This document shows, piece after piece, positions 1 to 10,123 of a DNA stretch of 64,000 nt. Under the pieces are notes generated by a model. It was given only the letters and a program-made list of their open reading frames with translations. It did not search any database and was not told the origin of the DNA. Source of the DNA: Meghimatium bilineatum (Eukaryota; Mollusca; Gastropoda; Stylommatophora; Philomycidae); contig CM067311.1 in the NCBI GenBank assembly GCA_034231615.1, positions 25,014,015 to 25,078,014 on the forward strand, given 5' to 3'. A program made the position numbers and the translations under genes. Positions within the stretch are counted from its first letter, which is position 1. The number at the start of each line of letters is the position of its first letter.

Positions 1-115
1 TCTTTAATATTATCAATCCCTACTTTATTTGTCCTCATTTTCTTCCACCCTCATCTGTTTCTTGCTGGATAGTCTAGGAAAAGGAATCATGACATGACCA
101 AACCATACAAGTTTG
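1..115 (-). mobile_element. LINE-F 3' coding fragment, cut by window edge
   Basis: On the minus strand this encodes KLVWFGHV followed by a decayed continuation, the same block as in the copies at 9560-9955 and 63585-64000. It is the C-terminal end of an RTE-like retrotransposon reverse transcriptase. It contains a stop and is cut by the left edge. Seen: the shared block; inferred: the family. Confidence 0.6.
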
Positions 116-250
116 TGGCAGATTAAACATCAAAGAAACACAACAACATTACAGACTTACAATGAAGTCCAACAAAGAAAGAACATCCTATACTACTTCA
201 ATGCAAAAGTGGTGAGACAAGACTAGCAGACAATTTACTGAGTCACATAC

Positions 251-508
251 CATTTGTGGCATAGGCATGGAAGGATATGGATAACTGTGAGATTGTGGAG
301 CACTGATTCCTCCATCAGGACCACCCCAGCTGTTGTTCTTTGAGTCAGTATTAGTATCTGTCAAGAAATTTTCAGCAGCTGATATTTCATCATCACGAGA
401 TTCTAAAGGATCCGGTTCAAAGGGAACGTTGTATGTCTTGGCAATTTCTACCATGTAGCGTTCCACAAGTGGCTTAGGGGGCCCATGCACTGATAGCTTG
501 TGGATGAC
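251..508 (-). CDS. IST1: IST1 homologue, coding exon 3 (partial gene)
   Basis: Third coding exon (86 codons) of an IST1 homologue. The acceptor is a TTTCAG ending at 509, and the donor is ATG|GTATGT at 250. It enters in phase 0, directly continuing exon 2, and leaves in phase 0. It begins VIHKLSV, followed by PLVERYMVEIAKTYNVPFEP, the conserved last helix of the IST1 domain. After that comes an acidic, Ser/Asn-rich linker and a Pro/Tyr/Met-rich stretch (SYPYPSMPMPQM), where animal IST1 proteins become unstructured. The C-terminal MIT-interacting motifs known from the family are expected in exons beyond the left edge. The open frame runs to 188, but the donor at 250 makes those extra codons intronic. 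Confidence 0.9.
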
Positions 509-639
509 CTGAAAGATACAAATTAAAAGGCACTTAAAGTTACTCTATTTACCCATCTTCCATCACTTTATGTGATACAGAATGCTTTATTCTGTCACTA
601 TCACTGCTGCAAGTCATACATACTAAATTGAATATATCA

Positions 640-872
640 GGCACCCATGTTTTGCTGGGGCTTGAACACTGTTACCTACCAGATGTTATAGGAGGCAACT
701 AAAGAGGTTTTTGGGGGTGGATTTAGTTGTATCATACCATAGAGGGTCAACGTGACCATGCTGATGTTGAATGTGTCAGGCCGAAAGGCTCAGATATTAC
801 AGATAAGTAACCATGGTACAATGCATTCCATTCCCCAGACTACATACTGCTAACAAGCACATTTGAGAATGA
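640..872 (+). repeat. SINE-1 copy
   Basis: Nearly whole copy of the dispersed SINE-1 family. It has the 5' part around gttacctaccagatgttat, the middle GTCAGGCCGAAAGGC, and the 3' part CAGACTACATACTGC leading to tttgagaatgagtg. The same ordered blocks recur at about 6345, 14305, 17330, 17960, 27905, 43422 and 60005. No A/B box pair is obvious in it. Confidence 0.65.
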
Positions 873-1002
873 GTGTAGAAAAAAAAATCACTGTGAGCTT
901 TCTTGTAAATTAAGATATTTATAGGTTGTGGTAATTAATAAAAACTATTATTGTATAGCTATTGCTACAGCAAAAATTGAGTTTAAAATTCGAAAAAAGT
1001 CT

Positions 1003-1077
1003 AGTCAGTACCAAAATTTGAACTTGTGATGTCAAGATTGTAAGACTGGTGTTCTAACCAACTGACCATGCATTACC
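1003..1077 (-). repeat. tRNA-derived SINE head
   Basis: Minus-strand sequence with a D-arm/A-box-like TCAGTTGGTTAGAAC and a T-arm/B-box-like AAGTTCAAATTTT at tRNA spacing. Acceptor stems do not pair well, so it reads as a SINE head or tRNA relic rather than a working tRNA gene. Confidence 0.45.
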
Positions 1078-1444
1078 AATATATATTTAATAAGTCAGTG
1101 ATAAAGAAACTGATAAAGTACATCATCAACATATCATCATTTTGATCATTCCCATGAGTTAAATCAATGCCAGAATGAAATTCACAGCTATTCTTGCATA
1201 TATAAACATTAGCAAAGACGAATAAATATTCTATCTTTCTTCATTCTGCAGAAGCTCTGTAGCACAGTAGTCAGTTCGCTGACATCTTAATCATTTGGTC
1301 CATGATTTGACTATCAATTGACATAATTTTTTAAAGCCACAAATGACACTGGGGCCAGAACAAATCTGAGATGTGAAGATGACAGGTCGCAGAAAACTAC
1401 ACGTCTAACAATGAATTTGCATATTTTCAATGGTGTGAATGACA

Positions 1445-1683
1445 ATTGATAATTGTTTATTAGTTAGATTCCCAATAATTACAAGCTATGAAGCTAATGT
1501 TTTCAGTGAGAATACTTCATTTCTCAGTAGTATGCGATGCTTTGAGAAGCCTTCTACTCAGAAAGGGTCTTTGTGTGTATATAGAAGATGTTCCATTTTC
1601 TATGCAGACATACAATCACATGAAAGCCTTGAACTATTTGGGAGAGTATCAATGTTGGCCCCTTTTAACCACATATTCTACGA
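1445..1683 (+). repeat. SINE-2 copy, diverged
   Basis: Contains the SINE-2 blocks TTGAGAAGCCTTCTACTCAG and catgaaagcc, shared with 48205-48450 and 25545-25780. The short frames through it are chance ORFs within the repeat. Confidence 0.5.
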
Positions 1684-1912
1684 CTACATGACTTCAATAT
1701 GACCAAACAATTGAAAATAGATCTTTCTTTTTGCTTTATACCCCTTTATGCCTTGCAGATACAGGGTTAGAAGAATACTCTGGAGTTTGCCTTTTTTGTG
1801 TGCTTCATATATGTTTGTTTTTATTGATGCTTTTATTTCAGCAATCCATCTTTTGCATATTATGTCCCTGGCTTTGTATCCATATGTGAAAGGTGGGGAT
1901 ACTACCAACTAT
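1684..1912 (-). mobile_element. LINE-I C-terminal fragment
   Basis: A 74-codon minus-strand frame (1684-1908) ends with LQGIKGYKAKRK. The same peptide block occurs in the inserted fragment at 39061-39176, so this is a dispersed retroposon C-terminus, not a host gene. LINE-A lies directly next to it. The clade is not recognised. Confidence 0.5.
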
Positions 1913-4900
1913 TAGTTAGTTAGTTAGTCGTCGGATCATCATCACTGCAAACTGGACACATACATAGTTGCTCCGATCTCTCCTTGAGTATATCCGCCAT
2001 CACACTTTTGCTGACAGTACCGGTCCTATGCTGGTTGACCATCATTCTTCTGCGCCCTCCAAAATGTTCACCTCTAGCAACACCGCATCTCAATCCCTGA
2101 TCTTTAATCCTAGCCATTGAAAAGGAATCATCATCCACATTAGTCTCACTCTCGCGTGTTATATCTCTTAAGGAGTTCAAAACGTCAGCGCGATCCATTG
2201 CCCCATCGCCCTTTGCCACAATCGCACACGATACCAGTTGATCCGCTCTTTCATTGCCTCGAACGCCCACATGTCCTGGCACGAAAATAAATGTAACCGC
2301 TTTCAAGCTCGCATTTCTCAAGGCCTCAATCCACTGTTCGCGAACGAGACCCACTTGTACCTTCTTAATCATACTCATAGAGTCACTCAAGATGCAGACC
2401 TGCGTTACTTTCTGTGTGCGTAGCCACTCAAATGCCTTGGTCACCGCCATAATCTCCATGGTCATACTACTCGTAGTGACCGCAAAGGCACCACTTTCCT
2501 CCTTGATCGTTGTACCTGCGCACTGAGCTGTAAAGGCCCAAGCACTGCGAACATGCCTAATTACAGATCCATCAGTGTATATAATCACATCCCCCTCTTT
2601 GGTATTCTCACTGATTAAAGCCTGCACTTCTTTCTCCACAGCAGTGGGACACCATTCTCTGCATTCCCTGCTAAGTGATATTACTACTCTCAAACAAGTT
2701 TCGAAATCTGTGTGTAGACCTATCCATTCCGCACCAGCTGCCACATCCTGTAATCTGCACACGCTTTGTATTACATCCTCAGCACGTCCCATCCACGACC
2801 TTCCTCTCTTGAGTCTGCTGCCTTTAACTTCGTGTATTTCGGAATGCAACGGGTGTTGCTTATCTGCATGTATTTGAAGGTACGCCCGTGCACGGCAATA
2901 CTGTAATCTATGCTCAGCTGTTGGGCAGTCAAGTAGGTATCGCATAGCTCTTGTCGATGTGTCTCTTGTGCATCCCAGAATGATACGCATTGCTGCATTC
3001 TGGACTCTATCCAGTCTTTCGATCTGAGTTTGGCTAAGAGTCAGAATTGCCAGTGCATATTCCACCACAGCCAAACCCTGGTACAAAAGAAATAACAATC
3101 TTTGCTCACACTGCGCAGCAGCCATAACCTTCATTGCTGCTAAGCCTTTGCCTGCCCTTATGATAATGTGGTCAACATGTTCCCTGAAACTCAGGCTTCT
3201 GTCAAAAAACACACCCAGATATCTCATTGTGCTAGTTCTTTCTAAACTTTTCCCGGACAACGAAACTTGTGGCATGGGTGTCTTTACCATGTGATTGTTC
3301 AAGGAAAACCATGTCACGAATGCCTTAGACGGATTAACCACTGCTCCCGTATCTCGACACCAATTTGTCAGTCTGTCCAGCTCCTTCTGTAGTTCCACGA
3401 CACACTCTTCTCGATTTCTGCCCTGTCTATACACCAGGATATCATCGGCATATGACATCGTTCTGCCAACACCTGTGATTTGATTGCCAGCGATATGTAC
3501 TGTGTATACATTGAAAAGTACAGGAGATAGAGGTGACCCCTGTGGCAGGCCAGGGCTAATAACCGTTGGTGTAGATATCCAGTTACCACACTTAAGAACT
3601 ACAACCCTGTGCATCAGGGCGGCGCCAACCCAACGCACGACAAAAGGATTAACTGCAAGATTTAACAGCTGGTGCATCAAGATATCCAAGGACACCCTAT
3701 TGTACGCATCCTCAAGGTCTATTGCGACCGCACATGTCTCCATGCGCGAATCGAACCCCTCAAAAACATCCTGCGCAAATATGGCTGCATTCTGCCATGT
3801 CTTCTTTCCTCGACGATATCCTCCTAACAATGTTGGTAAACACTTATTTCTTTCAAGATAACACGATACCTTCCGGGCCACAATTTTTTCCAAAAGCTTG
3901 CCAATCATATTCTGCATAGTTATTATTCTGTAGCCATGTATCCTGGTGTGGTCCTTCCCAGGTTTGTGTAGTGGAACTAAATAGCTGTGCAACCAGTCTT
4001 CTTTCACTGTGCCCTTTAGAAGGCTATTATTGAACATGTCCGCCAACTCTCCCAACTCCTCATCCGTTCTTCGACTAATATCATCGTATCTAATGCCATC
4101 TGGCCCTGGTGCTGTATTTTTTGTACTTTTCAGTGCCTTCCTGATTTCTTCAACTGTGATTAGCATATGGTTTTCCATGCTCAAGTTCTTACACATGTCT
4201 GTGAGCGTTTTCCTGATTTCTTGATATGCCTCCACATTTCTCTGACCAATTTGTGCGGTGTAGTGTGCCAGCAATGCCGCACCTTTTGTCTCGTCCGTCT
4301 TCTGCCAGACGGTATCGTCGCTCTGGAAATCGGCAATAGTCACGCGTCTTGTGAGACCATTCATGGATTTGTGTAACCGCCAGAACAATTTTAGTGACTT
4401 TTCGCGTGTGATCTCTTTGCAAAATTCGTCCCATTTTGACGCCTTTGCTGACTTTGCAATATCTTTGAATGTTTGGACTAAGATATCTTTCTTCCGTTTC
4501 CATTGTGCGACCTCCATGGGCTGAGCCGCAACACGTTTCCGTGCCCTTTGCCATTGTGATACTGCTTTCCGTTTCTCGCTCCATGCCCTTTGAACCTCTT
4601 CGTTCCACCAGGGGGGCCTATCCCACACCAGATTTCCCACTACTTGAGCCTTACGTTTGTCTTGTCGAATTCTGCTCACAACATCCACTCCTCTGCGATC
4701 ATATTTAAAGGATCTTACCTTTGGCCTTATCTGCTTACTTTTGTCATTTTTTAAGAGAACAACACATGGGAGGTGGTCACTGCCATGATGCCCCAGCACG
4801 TCCCATTTGCAGATAGCCACAGAAGCTGATGACACCAATGCCAGGTCGATAGCGCTATCATCATCACCATCCCTGCTTGCCATCCTTGTTATACGGCCAT

Positions 4901-5724
4901 CGTTAAGGCACACCAGGTCCGTATCTGTCAGGGCCTCCTCAAGTTCTCTTCCCTGTTTGTTCGAAGCACTATTGCCCCATGATGTACCTTTCGCATTGAA
5001 GTCACCACAAAAGAGGATCTGCTTTTCCTGTTCCATTATCTCCCCTAGGATCTTCCAACCCTGAAGATCAATGCTCGTGTTGCAGGCATACACATTTACA
5101 ATCATGATTGGGTGCTGGACCCTCTGGACCCTCACTGCCTGTAACTGGATATTGTCACTATCCCACTTGGACATATCAACCTCGCATACACTAAAACCCT
5201 CGCGTACTAAGATTGCCTGTCCAAGATGTCGCCTGTTGTAGAAACACTGAAATCCGGCTATCCTGATATTACCACTTTCACCTAGCTGTGTTTCTTGCAA
5301 TGCAATGACGTCAGCCTCATAACACATCTTTTCTAGCTCTGTTCTACGCTTGTGTACACTGGCCACATTCCAAAACAGCACACGCACGTTTTTAATTCCT
5401 AGCCTAGCTGTTTTCGATCTCGTTCTTCTAGCACCCGCCCGGTGACTTTTCCTTTTTGAGCCACCTCGTTTAGGCCGCTTGATATTGGCCGCCATTTTTC
5501 AAACAGTGTGACAACGAATACACTCACAAAGACTTCAGCTCAGATGCACGCACTCCGTTAGCACCGGCGAAGATCTTAATGAGTGGACCTCCTGGTCAGA
5601 GAATAACAACACATCACCACACAATCTCCTAAATGAAAACAATGAATATATCCATTGTTCAAGTGAAACTGTATGCGACACACAAAACACTTGCGTTGCT
5701 ATCCACCATTTTGACCGGAAGTCA
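1913..5724 (-). mobile_element. LINE-A, apparently full length, with open ORF
   Basis: A 3.8-kb non-LTR retrotransposon. Its 3' end (low coordinate) is a short (ACTA)n run, the same tail as the copies ending at 29902, 33473 and 36362. The 5' end is placed at 5724 because caactat flanks both ends (1906-1912 and 5725-5731), a short candidate target-site duplication. The 5' leader of about 230 bp contains no ORF1. It sits sense-oriented in IST1 intron 2. The 7-bp duplication is weak support; the ends could shift by some tens of bases. Confidence 0.8.
1920..5495 (-). CDS. LINE-A polyprotein: APE endonuclease, reverse transcriptase, RNase H
   Basis: A 1191-aa single ORF for target-primed reverse transcription. 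Residues 1-30 form a very basic, NLS-like leader. Residues about 36-248 are an APE-type endonuclease with LQETQ (Glu68), GDFN (164-167), SAIDLAL and GSDHLP (His241). Residues about 455-765 are the reverse transcriptase: APGPDGI, motif A AIDLEDAYNRV (Asp593), motif B GLPQGSPLSP, motif C YADD (682-685). Residues about 970-1090 are RNase H with TDGS (Asp975), Glu1014, SDS (Asp1038), PGHVGVRGNERAD (His1075, Asp1085). The tail ends CMCPVC then DDDPTTN. All expected catalytic residues are present and there is no frameshift, unlike every other LINE copy here. The start ATG at 5493-5495 is the first in frame. I-group/LOA-like affiliation is inferred from the RNase H; clade placement needs a tree. Confidence 0.92.
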   Translation of the reverse strand: MAANIKRPKRGGSKRKSHRAGARRTRSKTARLGIKNVRVLFWNVASVHKRRTELEKMCYEADVIALQETQLGESGNIRIAGFQCFYNRRHLGQAILVREGFSVCEVDMSKWDSDNIQLQAVRVQRVQHPIMIVNVYACNTSIDLQGWKILGEIMEQEKQILFCGDFNAKGTSWGNSASNKQGRELEEALTDTDLVCLNDGRITRMASRDGDDDSAIDLALVSSASVAICKWDVLGHHGSDHLPCVVLLKNDKSKQIRPKVRSFKYDRRGVDVVSRIRQDKRKAQVVGNLVWDRPPWWNEEVQRAWSEKRKAVSQWQRARKRVAAQPMEVAQWKRKKDILVQTFKDIAKSAKASKWDEFCKEITREKSLKLFWRLHKSMNGLTRRVTIADFQSDDTVWQKTDETKGAALLAHYTAQIGQRNVEAYQEIRKTLTDMCKNLSMENHMLITVEEIRKALKSTKNTAPGPDGIRYDDISRRTDEELGELADMFNNSLLKGTVKEDWLHSYLVPLHKPGKDHTRIHGYRIITMQNMIGKLLEKIVARKVSCYLERNKCLPTLLGGYRRGKKTWQNAAIFAQDVFEGFDSRMETCAVAIDLEDAYNRVSLDILMHQLLNLAVNPFVVRWVGAALMHRVVVLKCGNWISTPTVISPGLPQGSPLSPVLFNVYTVHIAGNQITGVGRTMSYADDILVYRQGRNREECVVELQKELDRLTNWCRDTGAVVNPSKAFVTWFSLNNHMVKTPMPQVSLSGKSLERTSTMRYLGVFFDRSLSFREHVDHIIIRAGKGLAAMKVMAAAQCEQRLLFLLYQGLAVVEYALAILTLSQTQIERLDRVQNAAMRIILGCTRDTSTRAMRYLLDCPTAEHRLQYCRARAYLQIHADKQHPLHSEIHEVKGSRLKRGRSWMGRAEDVIQSVCRLQDVAAGAEWIGLHTDFETCLRVVISLSRECREWCPTAVEKEVQALISENTKEGDVIIYTDGSVIRHVRSAWAFTAQCAGTTIKEESGAFAVTTSSMTMEIMAVTKAFEWLRTQKVTQVCILSDSMSMIKKVQVGLVREQWIEALRNASLKAVTFIFVPGHVGVRGNERADQLVSCAIVAKGDGAMDRADVLNSLRDITRESETNVDDDSFSMARIKDQGLRCGVARGEHFGGRRRMMVNQHRTGTVSKSVMADILKERSEQLCMCPVCSDDDPTTN

Positions 5725-5889
5725 CAACTATACTACAGAGAAAATAGATATTAGTGGAAAATAAGAGCTAGTTCATATATGCTCAACATCATCACAGTTG
5801 AACTTGTGGGCAATTACCATAAATAAATGATAATAGCTTGTACTACCTCCTGCTGGAAATCTAGTAGAGCCATTGTCCTGCTACAAGAG

Positions 5890-6115
5890 AGAGCCAGAGG
5901 AATCTAATGTAGCTAAAGCTTCTACAAGAAAAATATGGGTCAAATCTAGTAGTAGTAGTAGACCACCTCTGAGTAGAAGGCTTCTTCAATAGGCACTGTT
6001 ATCACTAAGTTGAAAGCTGAAGTCTCCTGGGTATGAAAGAAAGCTCAGAAAAACCACCCCACTGCACATAGAAAGTAAGAACTAATCGCTCGCAATTTTG
6101 GAGATTCTCAAACAA
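5890..6115 (-). repeat. SINE-2 copy
   Basis: Reverse-complement copy of SINE-2. In plus orientation it has accacctctgagtagaagg, gaagtctcctgggtatgaaa and cactgcacatag, matching 29505-29960 in the same orientation and 25545-25780 in the opposite one. A short (tag)n run lies within. Confidence 0.6.
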
Positions 6116-6344
6116 ATAAATAGTAGTAGTAGTCTTGTTTGTACACCATGGAGGTGTATTGTCAAATATAGTTAGGCCCATATTTTTCCTTGACCATCAC
6201 ATACTTAGTAATGATATGGTCAACATCAGGGCTCCTTTTTACTTTCTCATAATATGCATTTGCTCATAGGTCCACATCTGTTAACTAAAATATTTTTTAA
6301 TACCATTGCCAGTGTGTTGCTGCATCTAAACAGAAAAATGTCAA

Positions 6345-6560
6345 GAACAGCAACACTGTGACTTATAATGTGTGTCACAAGAGGCTTTTGGAGATGGATT
6401 TGGCCGTCTTAGAATGTCAAAGTGACCCACGGCCATGCTGAAGTCAAATGTGCCAGGTTAAAAGTTGCAAATATTGCAACCAAACTAAACCATGAGACAT
6501 CACACTCCATTCTATTAAGAACTGCTAACCTGCAGGAGTTGAAAATTAAGAACACGGAAG
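6345..6560 (+). repeat. SINE-1 copy
   Basis: Shows SINE-1 blocks in order: ggcttttggagatggatttg, tgctgaagtcaaatgtgcca, then a diverged 3' part at about 6520-6560. The 5' end is eroded. Confidence 0.55.
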
Positions 6561-6633
6561 TAAAGCACACATCACAAATTGACATCACACTGAAAAAAAA
6601 CAAAAAATCTAACATATAAAGACCATTATATAC

Positions 6634-6805
6634 CTTCTCACTGACATTACTACGTTTGTTCCCTTTGCACTCCTGGGCAAATTCAGGGCCATATTTCTTA
6701 GCAAACTCATCTGTAACAGACTTCAGCTCTTGAACATCAGCCTGCAGCCTAGGTGTGGCCCAAATGATGGTTGCAATAGATTCCTCCAGACCTGGGTCTA
6801 GCTCT
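6634..6805 (-). CDS. IST1: IST1 homologue, coding exon 2
   Basis: Internal exon encoding ELDPGLEESIATIIWATPRL and then about 37 further residues ending GNKRSNVSEK. The acceptor is CCACCAG at 6806; the first base completes the Lys codon split from exon 1 (AA|A). The donor is AAG|GTATAT and leaves in phase 0. The exon supplies helices 4-5 of the ESCRT-III-like IST1 fold, including the conserved IWA.PRLQ.(D/E)V.ELK stretch. It is too short for a simple ORF scan and is identified by frame continuity and family resemblance. Confidence 0.92.
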
Positions 6806-6869
6806 CTGGTGGTAATCAGAAAATGTGTTTATTTAAATAGGTTTTAAGAAAAATGCAGTACTAATTAAT

Positions 6870-7080
6870 TGAAGCCCAAACACATGAGGAATCGCTTCAT
6901 TGTACTCAGATTTTCATTATGTACTCTTAGCAAAGATGCATGTCACATGCCAAGAGTAGCCTTCACAGCAAGTAATTCTTTAGCTTCAAGTGATAATCAC
7001 AAGGATCTAAAAAAAAAAATGTGTAAACAAAACATCACTGCCTCACATCAAGTATGTAATTTTGTGAACACAGGACACAT
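6870..7080 (-). repeat. SINE-3 body, decayed
   Basis: In plus orientation: ttcattgtactcagattttc, then a block like atgccaagagtagccttcac, then tagcttcaagtgataatcac. The same blocks in the same order occur at 13955-14192 and in the opposite orientation at 48015-48182. The tRNA-like head is not recognisable here. Confidence 0.55.
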
Positions 7081-7129
7081 GGCTTAACAGCTATACCATG
7101 AAGATCTCTGACTAATTGAATGAGCATTT

Positions 7130-7262
7130 GTTGAGGACCAAAGGGGGAGCAAAGAATAGCAACACTTCTAACTGCCATGTATGTCAGATGAGACAACTAC
7201 AGAGGTTTTAGGGGGTAGAGTTGGCTGTCCCATTCCTTAGAGCAGGAGGTCTCAATCTGATG
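7130..7262 (+). repeat. SINE-1 5' portion
   Basis: Has the SINE-1 5' head (gggggagcaaagaatagcaa), then ggttttagggggtagagttg and gctgtcccattcc. It stops where the family continues with the GTCAGGCCGAAAGG region, so it is 3'-truncated or interrupted. Confidence 0.55.
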
Positions 7263-7639
7263 TTCAAGAGCATCTTGGTGCTCTTGTAATGACATGGTGC
7301 TTGCACCATGCAAGTTAAAAAGTGCTGCTCAATGTGTTCAAATTGTGTTGTGCAAACAGAAACAAATAGTGTTACTATTATTCAAACAATTAAGTGGTTC
7401 TCCAGTGAATTCTAGGCCACTCATGAGTCTGTGATTCGGCACATGCATGCCGAACTCCACAACTTAATGCAGAGAGAAGTATATTAAAAAATAAAGTATT
7501 GCTTTCTATACAACCACTAGTAGTATGATGATGGAGGTGATAGCAGTGACAAAGGTAATGATATGGTTGGAATCCCAAAGTGCTACATGTATCTGTATCA
7601 CAGTGATAGTGCAGTGATATATAATATCAGATTGCTTAA

Positions 7640-7760
7640 ACATCTCTCTAACTGCGGTAGCTCAACTCGCCCAGAATTGCAAGTGTTCAGAGAATCCCTA
7701 AGGAAGACCATGTTCTGAAAAGAATATGTCACATGATGAAATCAGATATATTGGTTTAGA
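7640..7760 (+). mobile_element. LINE-H 3' end fragment
   Basis: Shares the block actcgcccagaattgcaagt, then aggaagaccatgttctgaaa and gaatatgtcacatg, with the LINE-H ends at about 27640-27745 and 41860-41965. It is only the last coding and 3' bases of the element. Confidence 0.45.
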
Positions 7761-7907
7761 CTAAACATAGATCGATACTTTACGGCAGCTTAGCCTACAT
7801 TAATTAGCGGGAAAATTAAATATAATATTAAAAAGTTGGAATGTAGGCTCAGCTGCCCGTATTGAACCCATGCATCTAACTAAAAAATGTAACTGAGTTT
7901 GACTTAC

Positions 7908-8176
7908 TTCTGTGTTTGTATCAATCCAAATCTTGCAAGCAAAAGATCACAGTACATTTCTAATAGTTCCATCGCTTCAACAAGATAGTCTTCCCTGATA
8001 ATATGCTCTACCCGGATTCGTGCTCTGTCTTCTTTACCAGCCGAAATATAGTCTGCAATTTCCTTTCGAGACTTGAGTGCCATCTCGGTCTTTTTCTTTT
8101 CTAATAATTTTAGTCTGTTAATAATCAGCCTCAAGTTGGTTTTCAGTTTTGTATAATTAGGCCCGCTTTTGAACAT
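7908..8176 (-). CDS. IST1: IST1 homologue, first coding exon
   Basis: IST1 is an ESCRT-III-related protein that binds CHMP1 and VPS4 and acts in cytokinetic abscission, endosomal tubule scission and nuclear-envelope sealing. This exon encodes residues 1-90, starting MFKSGPNYTKLKTNLRLIIN and containing LKLLEKKKTE, ARIRVEHIIREDYLVEAMEL and CDLLLARFGLIQTQK. This is the strongly conserved basic N-terminal helical hairpin of the family. The ATG at 8174-8176 gives the same N-terminus length as animal IST1 proteins. The exon ends CAGAA|GTAAGT, splitting a Lys codon that exon 2 completes. The three exons give 233 contiguous residues; the C-terminal MIM region lies off the left edge. No TATA box is evident upstream. 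Confidence 0.94.
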
Positions 8177-8840
8177 TCTGTTTGTATCCGATGTTCGTAT
8201 AGAATATTATTATTAAGTGTCAATATGAAATGATAGTTATTATAGTAGTATCTAAACTTTAACTTTAAGCATTGTTGTCACACTGAAATCGATCTATACA
8301 GCTTAGAAACTACTCCGAAATAGGTCTACTAACAACAAACAGTTGAAACACAAACTTTGTTTTATTGTTTTAACTAGTTTGTTAGATCGAGATTTCTGAA
8401 TTTCATTAATATGTCTGCTGTGTATTTTGGTGATGTATTACAAAATTTTAACGAATGATATTAGTTTTTATAAATTGTGTGTTCAATTGAACTACCTGTG
8501 TATTGAACTACCATGGACTTTTTAATAGAACTTTTCCCTGTGATTCACCAGCTAGTGATTGCTAGTACCACAGGCTCACTCGTACGAAGTGTATACTTCC
8601 GGGTAGGAAATAGCCATGTATTAGTCATGTTTAAAAATAGGTTTTTATTCCAAGTGTTGCAAGCTGGGCCTGGAATTCTAATTCAGGGTGCACAGAATAG
8701 TGCCAGTCTCCTTCCCATGCATATCGTAGGAAACCACTAAGAAATGTTATAGGATATGCTGGCAACCTGCCACCTGAGAAAAAATAATTGTGACTGCATG
8801 TCTTGTCTCAATTTCTTACTTTTGTCTTCTGGCGTACAAA
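8177..8840. other. IST1 upstream region, no recognised gene
   Basis: Presumed 5' flank of IST1. A 75-codon plus-strand frame at 8513-8740 starts 337 bp upstream and divergently. Its product is unrecognised and lacks family signatures, so it is not called as a gene. No clear TATA box. Confidence 0.4.
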
Positions 8841-9011
8841 CAGTGGCGTAGCGTGGGTCAATGGCGCCCGGGGCGGAATCATAATTTTCCGCCAATGTGA
8901 CATTAAAAAAGAATGGCAGTGATTGTGAAAGCCTGGAAGAAAATACATTTTCCGCCCTCCCGATGGTGCTGCCCGGGGCGGTCCCCCCCCCCCCCTCTCG
9001 TTAAGCTACTG
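8841..9011. mobile_element. Small GC-rich DNA element (hAT-like ends), copy 1
   Basis: Begins CAGTGGCGTAGCG and ends in a decayed complement (aagctactg), with internal CCGGGGCGG near both ends. About 171 bp, the same layout as 32638-32811. A run of about 14 C interrupts the right end. CAGTGGCGTA-type termini are typical of hAT-derived non-autonomous elements. No intact 8-bp target duplication is visible. Confidence 0.6.
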
Positions 9012-9559
9012 GTTGCGGGGCATCAACTTTGGCATGGCAAAGGCACCTAAATCCCATTTCAATCTTTTCATTATATTGAGGGGCATTTTGATGACCGGTG
9101 CGACCGCAACCCCCTCGGCACGCCCGTCACTCAAGGACACGGGGAAGAATATGCTGACAAAGATGGCGGAAATCCCCCGTGAATTATAGCTTGTGTCCTG
9201 ATATAGCCTAATTGGACTTTGTCCGCTGGTTGAAAGGGACACGCATCTCCAAAAGATAGGCAAACTCATTAACCTACCTACCTATGAATTATAGCAATTT
9301 TAGCTTAAAACTGCATAATTACGTGCTATGAATGATACTCTCGGCTGGCGCGTATCGCTTTGTTGAGAAGGACGGAATACATATGGGATAATCCAACTAC
9401 AATTAAATAAATCCTCTATGTCTTGTCAACACTTTCCTCTATATAACCACATCACTGTTGCCTCTAATTTTTCCACTATCCTGTTTATTTATTGCCAAAC
9501 TTAGCATAAATATTTTAGAGTCAGTGGTAGGTCCACTATATACTATATAGGCCTGAGAA
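9012..9559. other. No recognised feature
   Basis: Mixed unique-looking DNA with a minus frame at 9006-9269 that resembles nothing I know. I see no repeat family or gene. Confidence 0.4.
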
Positions 9560-9955
9560 GATTACAAGTTTTCGTGTACAAATGCTACAGACAAATTCTA
9601 CGAATTTCCTATAGGGAACATAAGACCAATGTGTACGTAAGAAATAAAGTAGAGATGTGTGCAGGAGTTCAGGAACCACTTCTTTCAATAGTGAAACGAC
9701 GAAAACTAGCATGGTTCGGACATGTATGCAGACATGATTCCTTGTCAAAAACAATACTACAGTGAACTGTCGAAGGGGGGGGACAGAGGAGGGAAAATAA
9801 AGGCATGGACAGACAACATCAAGGAATGGACAGGACAATATATTTCCACACTCATCCGCATCGCTGAGGATATAATTCGCTGGAGGACTCTGTGTGCTGA
9901 AGCAACAAATTCGACACCCCTACGACCGTGAAGGGTTACGGTTTATTGATTGATT
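9560..9955 (+). mobile_element. LINE-F 3' end, frameshifted
   Basis: Encodes QILRISYREHKTNVYVRNKV, then VKRRKLAWFGHVCRHDSLSK. After a frameshift near 9765 it reads AWTDNIKEWTGQ and ends NSTPLRP-stop. This is the C-terminal end of an RTE-like reverse transcriptase ORF, matching 63585-63935 block by block. A G run at the frameshift suggests slippage. The 3' tail is (ATTG)n at about 9945-9958. Confidence 0.75.
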
Positions 9956-10123
9956 GATATAGGCCTAGCCATGAAACTCTCTTCAGCGCTTCTAATGACA
10001 GTGACATATTACATAGCATATTCTTCTCAACATCTTAACTAGAAATCTGTGTACCCATACAAATAGAAAATGTATTTTTTAGATTTATAGTTCTATATTG
10101 GTACATATGGTATGCATGGCCTA

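Larger units (their letters stand above)
509..6633 (-). other. IST1 intron 2 (6.1 kb), filled by repeats
   Basis: The donor is AAG|GTATAT at 6633 and the acceptor TTTCAG at 509. The intron holds SINE-1, SINE-2, a tRNA-like SINE head, a LINE-I tail and a whole LINE-A in the same transcriptional sense as IST1. No further IST1 exon is needed, because the protein reads on without a gap between exons 2 and 3. Confidence 0.85.

Noticed and set aside
188-250. Extension of IST1 exon 3 to the stop at 188
   Set aside because: A good donor (ATG|GTATGT) ends the exon at 251, and the following residues do not resemble IST1.
2238-4708. Several plus- and minus-strand frames of 60-139 codons inside LINE-A
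   Set aside because: Shadows of the 1191-codon ORF in other frames.
8513-8740. 75-codon divergent gene upstream of IST1
   Set aside because: No recognisable family, no splice or poly(A) support, and length within chance for this composition.
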